Shown in pieces: positions 13,521 through 15,937 of a DNA stretch of 15,937 bases. A program made the position numbers and the translations under genes. Each line of letters opens with the position of its first letter. The stretch's first letter is position 1. This DNA is from Alistipes sp. Its GTDB lineage: Bacteria > Bacteroidota > Bacteroidia > Bacteroidales > Rikenellaceae. The notes below the pieces were generated by a model. It was not told the origin of the DNA. It worked only from the letters and a program-made list of their open reading frames with translations, and did not search any database. The stretch covers positions 1-15,937 of the forward strand of contig JAFYOF010000130.1 of NCBI GenBank assembly GCA_017560305.1. The letters run 5' to 3'.

Positions 13521-14453
13521 TTAATCGTGCAAACCTCGCTTTCGCAGGTAGTTGATTAAGAATTCAGGTCTGTCGGTCTGGATCATCGTTGCACCCATAT
13601 CCAAGATTTTGCCATATACCTCTTCGGCGGAAGTTTCAAAGGCTACATCGTCACTCAAGCCGCCGCACAACGAGTTCCAAAGTGTATTTACCCACAACTT
13701 CGAGCCATCGGCAAGCACTCGTTTCATACACTCCTCAACTGCGGGAGTCATCTCACCCCAGCACACCTCATATGCGAGCTGCGACTCCTCATCAGCAATA
13801 TACTCGTCAAAAAGTTTTGCACTATTAGCATTCGTTGGGCTCACAATCGGCATATAAAGAAGATTGTTTGGGTATGCCGACATCTTTTGCTTTATATCCG
13901 CCAATGGTTTACTACCCTTAATCAATACCTGATCAGTCATATCCAACTCCTCGGTGAGAGCCAACACCATATCGTAGTGGTCGTAACCCTTGTCAATATT
14001 CACCGTGATACCATCCCTGCACGCTTCCAACGCCTCACGCAGGGTGGGCACCTTCAAATCGAGCGAACTACGCACACCGTGAGCAGTCTTGAGGTAGTGC
14101 TTCTGCAACTCCTCGTATGTCATCTCAGCAACCTTACCCTTTCCTGTCGTGCAACGGTCAATGGTGCGGTCGTGCATCAGCACCAACACGCTATCCTTGG
14201 TTAGTTGAACATCAATCTCAACCATATCGGCACCCATACGGATAACTGACTCGATGGCAGGAATTGAGTTTTCGGGATAGTTGCGCCAGTCGCCACGATG
14301 GCTAATCACCAACACCTTCTTCGATTGCGGATTGTGAATTTCAGCGACAATAGCATCTGCTAGACTACCTGGCTTTGAAGTATTGCAACCGCCACAACAC
14401 AACGCCGCCATCAAAGTGGCAACAAATACGCTTGAAAGAAAAATTTTTCTCAT
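13521..14453 (-). CDS. Exported glycerophosphodiester phosphodiesterase
   Basis: GDPD enzymes split glycerophosphodiesters into glycerol 3-phosphate and an alcohol. The 310-residue protein has a signal sequence with Cys-rich end (about 1-23, CCGGC). The lipobox is lax, so lipoprotein status is likely but not sure. The catalytic TIM-barrel motifs are clear: VISHRGDWRNYPENS (49-63; His52, Arg53, Glu61), MVEIDVQLTKD (77-87; Glu79, Asp81) and VLMHDRTIDRCT (91-102; His94). The usual EIK strand reads VNIDKGYDHY (151-160), a variant I associate with secreted Bacteroidota members, some of which may act on other phosphodiesters. IQTDRPEFLINYL (291-303) closes the barrel. Own promoter and terminator. 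Confidence 0.9.
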   Translation of the reverse strand: MRKIFLSSVFVATLMAALCCGGCNTSKPGSLADAIVAEIHNPQSKKVLVISHRGDWRNYPENSIPAIESVIRMGADMVEIDVQLTKDSVLVLMHDRTIDRCTTGKGKVAEMTYEELQKHYLKTAHGVRSSLDLKVPTLREALEACRDGITVNIDKGYDHYDMVLALTEELDMTDQVLIKGSKPLADIKQKMSAYPNNLLYMPIVSPTNANSAKLFDEYIADEESQLAYEVCWGEMTPAVEECMKRVLADGSKLWVNTLWNSLCGGLSDDVAFETSAEEVYGKILDMGATMIQTDRPEFLINYLRKRGLHD

Positions 14454-14483
14454 AGATTTATTTCATTTTAGATTTTACCTACA

Positions 14484-14491
14484 CAAATTTA
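14484..14491 (-). promoter_or_regulatory. -7 box for the GDPD gene
   Basis: Minus-strand TAAATTTG (14491-14484) is a perfect -7 element, 31 bases before the ATG at 14453. The -33 region is weak. Confidence 0.6.
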
Positions 14492-14508
14492 ATATTTTTT
14501 TCTGCTTT

Positions 14509-14536
14509 TTGCATAAATGCGAGATAATTGCATAAA
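14509..14536. repeat. Direct repeat TTGCATAAA between divergent GDPD and ROK genes
   Basis: TTGCATAAA occurs at 14509-14517 and again at 14528-14536, 19 bases apart, between the two opposing -7 boxes (14484-14491 and 14543-14550). Two turns of spacing would put both copies on one helix face, as for a dimer-bound operator. Chance is possible in such AT-rich sequence. Confidence 0.35.
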
Positions 14537-14542
14537 AATTAT

Positions 14543-14550
14543 TAACTTTG
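14543..14550 (+). promoter_or_regulatory. -7 box for the ROK kinase/GH2 unit
   Basis: TAACTTTG is a perfect -7 element, 34 bases before the ATG at 14585. No TTTG stands at the -33 position; part of the TTGCATAAA direct repeat lies there instead. Confidence 0.6.
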
Positions 14551-14584
14551 GGAAATTTAAGAACCTAAAAAACTACTTTTCAAT

Positions 14585-15688
14585 ATGTATAGAAACGACT
14601 CTCGTACCGTAATCACACTTGATGCGGGCGGCACAAACTTCGTATTCGGCGCAATGCGCGCAAATAAATTCATCATTGACCCTATCACAAAGCCAGCAAA
14701 TGCGCAGGATCTCGACCTATGTATGCAGACTCTGGTGGATGGTTTTCAGCAGGTGATTGACAGCCTTGACGACAAGCCCGTGGCAATCAGCTTCGCCTTC
14801 CCTGGCCCTGCCGACTATGCCAACGGCATCGTAGGCGGCTTCTATATGCCCAACTTCCCATCGTTCCGCGATGGCGTGGCGTTAGGTCCATTCCTTGAGG
14901 AGAAGTTCGGCATCCCCGTATACATCAACAACGACGCCGACCTCTACGCCTACGGCGAGGCTTTGGCGGGTGCTCTGCCAGCCGTGAACGAGAAGCTCGA
15001 GGCGCTGGGCAGCGCAAAGCGTTACAAGACTCTGCTCGGCTACACCTTCGGCACTGGCTTCGGTATGGGCTTCGTGACAAACGGCGAGCTCCACACGGGC
15101 GACAACTCTTGCATCGAGACATTCTGTCTGCGTCACAAGCATATGCCAGAGGTGATGGTTGAGGATGGCGTGGCTGTGCGTGCTGTGAAGCGTGTCTACA
15201 AGGAGGCATCGGGCATCGACGACCCAACACTCGAACCAAAGGATATCTACGACATCGCCGAGGGCAAGCGCGAGGGTGACGCCGAGGCTGCCAAGAAGGC
15301 ATTTGCAACTATGGGAGAGGTTGCGGGCGACGCAATGGCGACAGCCGTGACCCTCATAGATGGTCTTATCGTCATCGGCGGCGGCATCACCGCAGCATCG
15401 AAGTACATCAAGCCAGCCCTGCTGAAGGAGTTGCGCTCGGAGATGCACTCAATCGGTGGCGACACATTCGACCGCGTGCAGATGAAGGTCTACGACCTCG
15501 ACGATGAGCAGGAGTTCGCAGCATTCGCCAAGGGTGCATCGCGCGACCTAAAGGTCTACGGCAGCGACAAGGTTGTGACCTACGACCCACAGAAGCGCAT
15601 CGGCGTGATGATTTCGAAGATTGGCGCAAGCACCGCCATATCACTCGGCGCATACGCATTCGCACTCAACGAGATTGACAAGAAATAA
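14585..15688 (+). CDS. ROK-family sugar kinase with atypical zinc motif
   Basis: ROK proteins phosphorylate hexoses or amino-sugars. The 367-residue protein has phosphate-1 VITLDAGGTNFVFG (9-22; Asp13), FAFPGPADY (70-78), the catalytic region VYINNDADLYAYGEA (112-126; Asp117) and phosphate-2 LGYTFGTGFGMGF (151-163), then LIVIGGGITAASKYI (261-275) for adenosine. No repressor-type HTH precedes it, so it is an enzyme, not a NagC-like regulator. Where ROK kinases carry GHx(9)CxCGxxGCxE, this one has HTGDNSCIETFCLRHKH (170-186): His170, Cys176, Cys181 and two His, without CxCG. It may be a natural subgroup with a different or absent zinc site. A GH2 glycosidase gene follows 24 bases later, pointing to a role in glycoside use. 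Confidence 0.88.
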   Translation: MYRNDSRTVITLDAGGTNFVFGAMRANKFIIDPITKPANAQDLDLCMQTLVDGFQQVIDSLDDKPVAISFAFPGPADYANGIVGGFYMPNFPSFRDGVALGPFLEEKFGIPVYINNDADLYAYGEALAGALPAVNEKLEALGSAKRYKTLLGYTFGTGFGMGFVTNGELHTGDNSCIETFCLRHKHMPEVMVEDGVAVRAVKRVYKEASGIDDPTLEPKDIYDIAEGKREGDAEAAKKAFATMGEVAGDAMATAVTLIDGLIVIGGGITAASKYIKPALLKELRSEMHSIGGDTFDRVQMKVYDLDDEQEFAAFAKGASRDLKVYGSDKVVTYDPQKRIGVMISKIGASTAISLGAYAFALNEIDKK

Positions 15689-15712
15689 CCAAGACCTAAA
15701 ACTAACCCAACT

Positions 15713-15937
15713 ATGAAACGATTTGCTCTAACCCTGGCTGCCCTCGCCGCCTGCACCTCGCTCGTGGCGCAGACATTCAACGAGTGGCGTGACCCCGAAC
15801 TCAATCAGGTCAATCGTCTGCCTATGCACTCATCATTCAAGGTCTTTTCGTCGGAGGATGAGGCTATGGGCGCATATTGCGACCTTGGTAACCCCTACCG
15901 CCTCTCGCTCAACGGCACCTGGCGCTTTAACTGGGTG
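15713..15937 (+). CDS. GH2 beta-galactosidase-like enzyme, 5' part only
   Basis: The gene runs off the right edge; 75 codons are visible from the ATG at 15713. A Sec signal (MKRFALTLAALAACTSLVAQ, 1-20) is followed by FNEWRDPELNQVNRLPMHSS (22-41) and YRLSLNGTWRFNWV (62-75). The NEWxxPxxxxxNR opening and LSLNGTWxFxW are hallmarks of the sugar-binding N-terminal domain of LacZ-type family 2 glycoside hydrolases. The enzyme would act in the periplasm. Its catalytic domain is outside the window, so beta-mannosidase or other GH2 activity cannot be excluded. It follows the ROK kinase gene by 24 bases in the same direction. Confidence 0.88.
   Translation, partial: MKRFALTLAALAACTSLVAQTFNEWRDPELNQVNRLPMHSSFKVFSSEDEAMGAYCDLGNPYRLSLNGTWRFNWV

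Noticed and set aside
14882..15448. 188-codon frame antisense to the ROK kinase gene
   Set aside because: Shadow frame; the sense protein carries intact phosphate motifs and catalytic Asp.

Overview
The window reads as chromosomal DNA of a member of the order Bacteroidales (Bacteroidota), possibly close to Alistipes; the genus is a guess. The main reason is the promoter pattern. Many genes are preceded by a TAnnTTTG -7 box, in one case with a perfect TTTG -33 element 19 bases upstream (fkp lipoprotein gene, rho). Further support comes from a Rho factor with a long disordered insert, many short-lipobox lipoproteins, weak Shine-Dalgarno sequences, a secreted ROK/GH2 sugar locus and a membrane LytTR regulator. 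I see no phage, transposase, CRISPR array, rRNA or tRNA.

Layout. 1-138: 5' part of a small HTH protein gene (minus). 320-2514 (minus): two lipoprotein genes, probably one transcript, that I read as carrying three FKBP-like domains. The larger has a remarkable Tyr/Asn-rich insertion inside its last FKBP-like domain. 2677-3267 (minus): ruvA, divergent from an OmpH/Skp-like lipoprotein gene (3372-3974, plus). 4045-6633 (minus): a secreted nucleoside-hydrolase-like protein, an agmatine/peptidylarginine deiminase family enzyme, and an unassigned protein with faint AAG-type DNA glycosylase resemblance; the last two are visibly more AT-rich than their neighbours. 6874-8580 (plus): rho. 8711-10813 (plus): a Tat-type Gfo/Idh/MocA oxidoreductase followed by a secreted TIM-barrel sugar isomerase/epimerase. 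10870-10913: a REP-like palindrome. 10944-11321 (minus): a small membrane protein, divergent from a membrane-anchored LytTR regulator (11531-12253, plus). 12286-13464 (plus): the diadenylate cyclase gene and, 6 bases later, a small NifX/NafY-type cofactor-binding protein gene. 13521-14453 (minus): a secreted glycerophosphodiester phosphodiesterase. 14585-15937 (plus): a ROK sugar kinase and the start of a GH2 beta-galactosidase-like enzyme.

How they work together. Most of the window is housekeeping (recombination, transcription termination, c-di-AMP signalling) mixed with cell-envelope functions: folding factors (FKBP-like, OmpH-like), and periplasmic catabolism of nucleosides, glycosides and glycerophosphodiesters. 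The ROK kinase and GH2 pair looks like a small glycoside-use operon. The oxidoreductase and isomerase pair fits exported oxidative sugar chemistry. Rho-independent terminators separate nearly all units, two of them shared by convergent genes.

The observation most worth following is the FKBP-like lipoprotein pair. The C-terminal domain of the larger protein keeps the usual FKBP pocket residues, but its 80s loop is opened by about 83 residues made mostly of Tyr and Asn.
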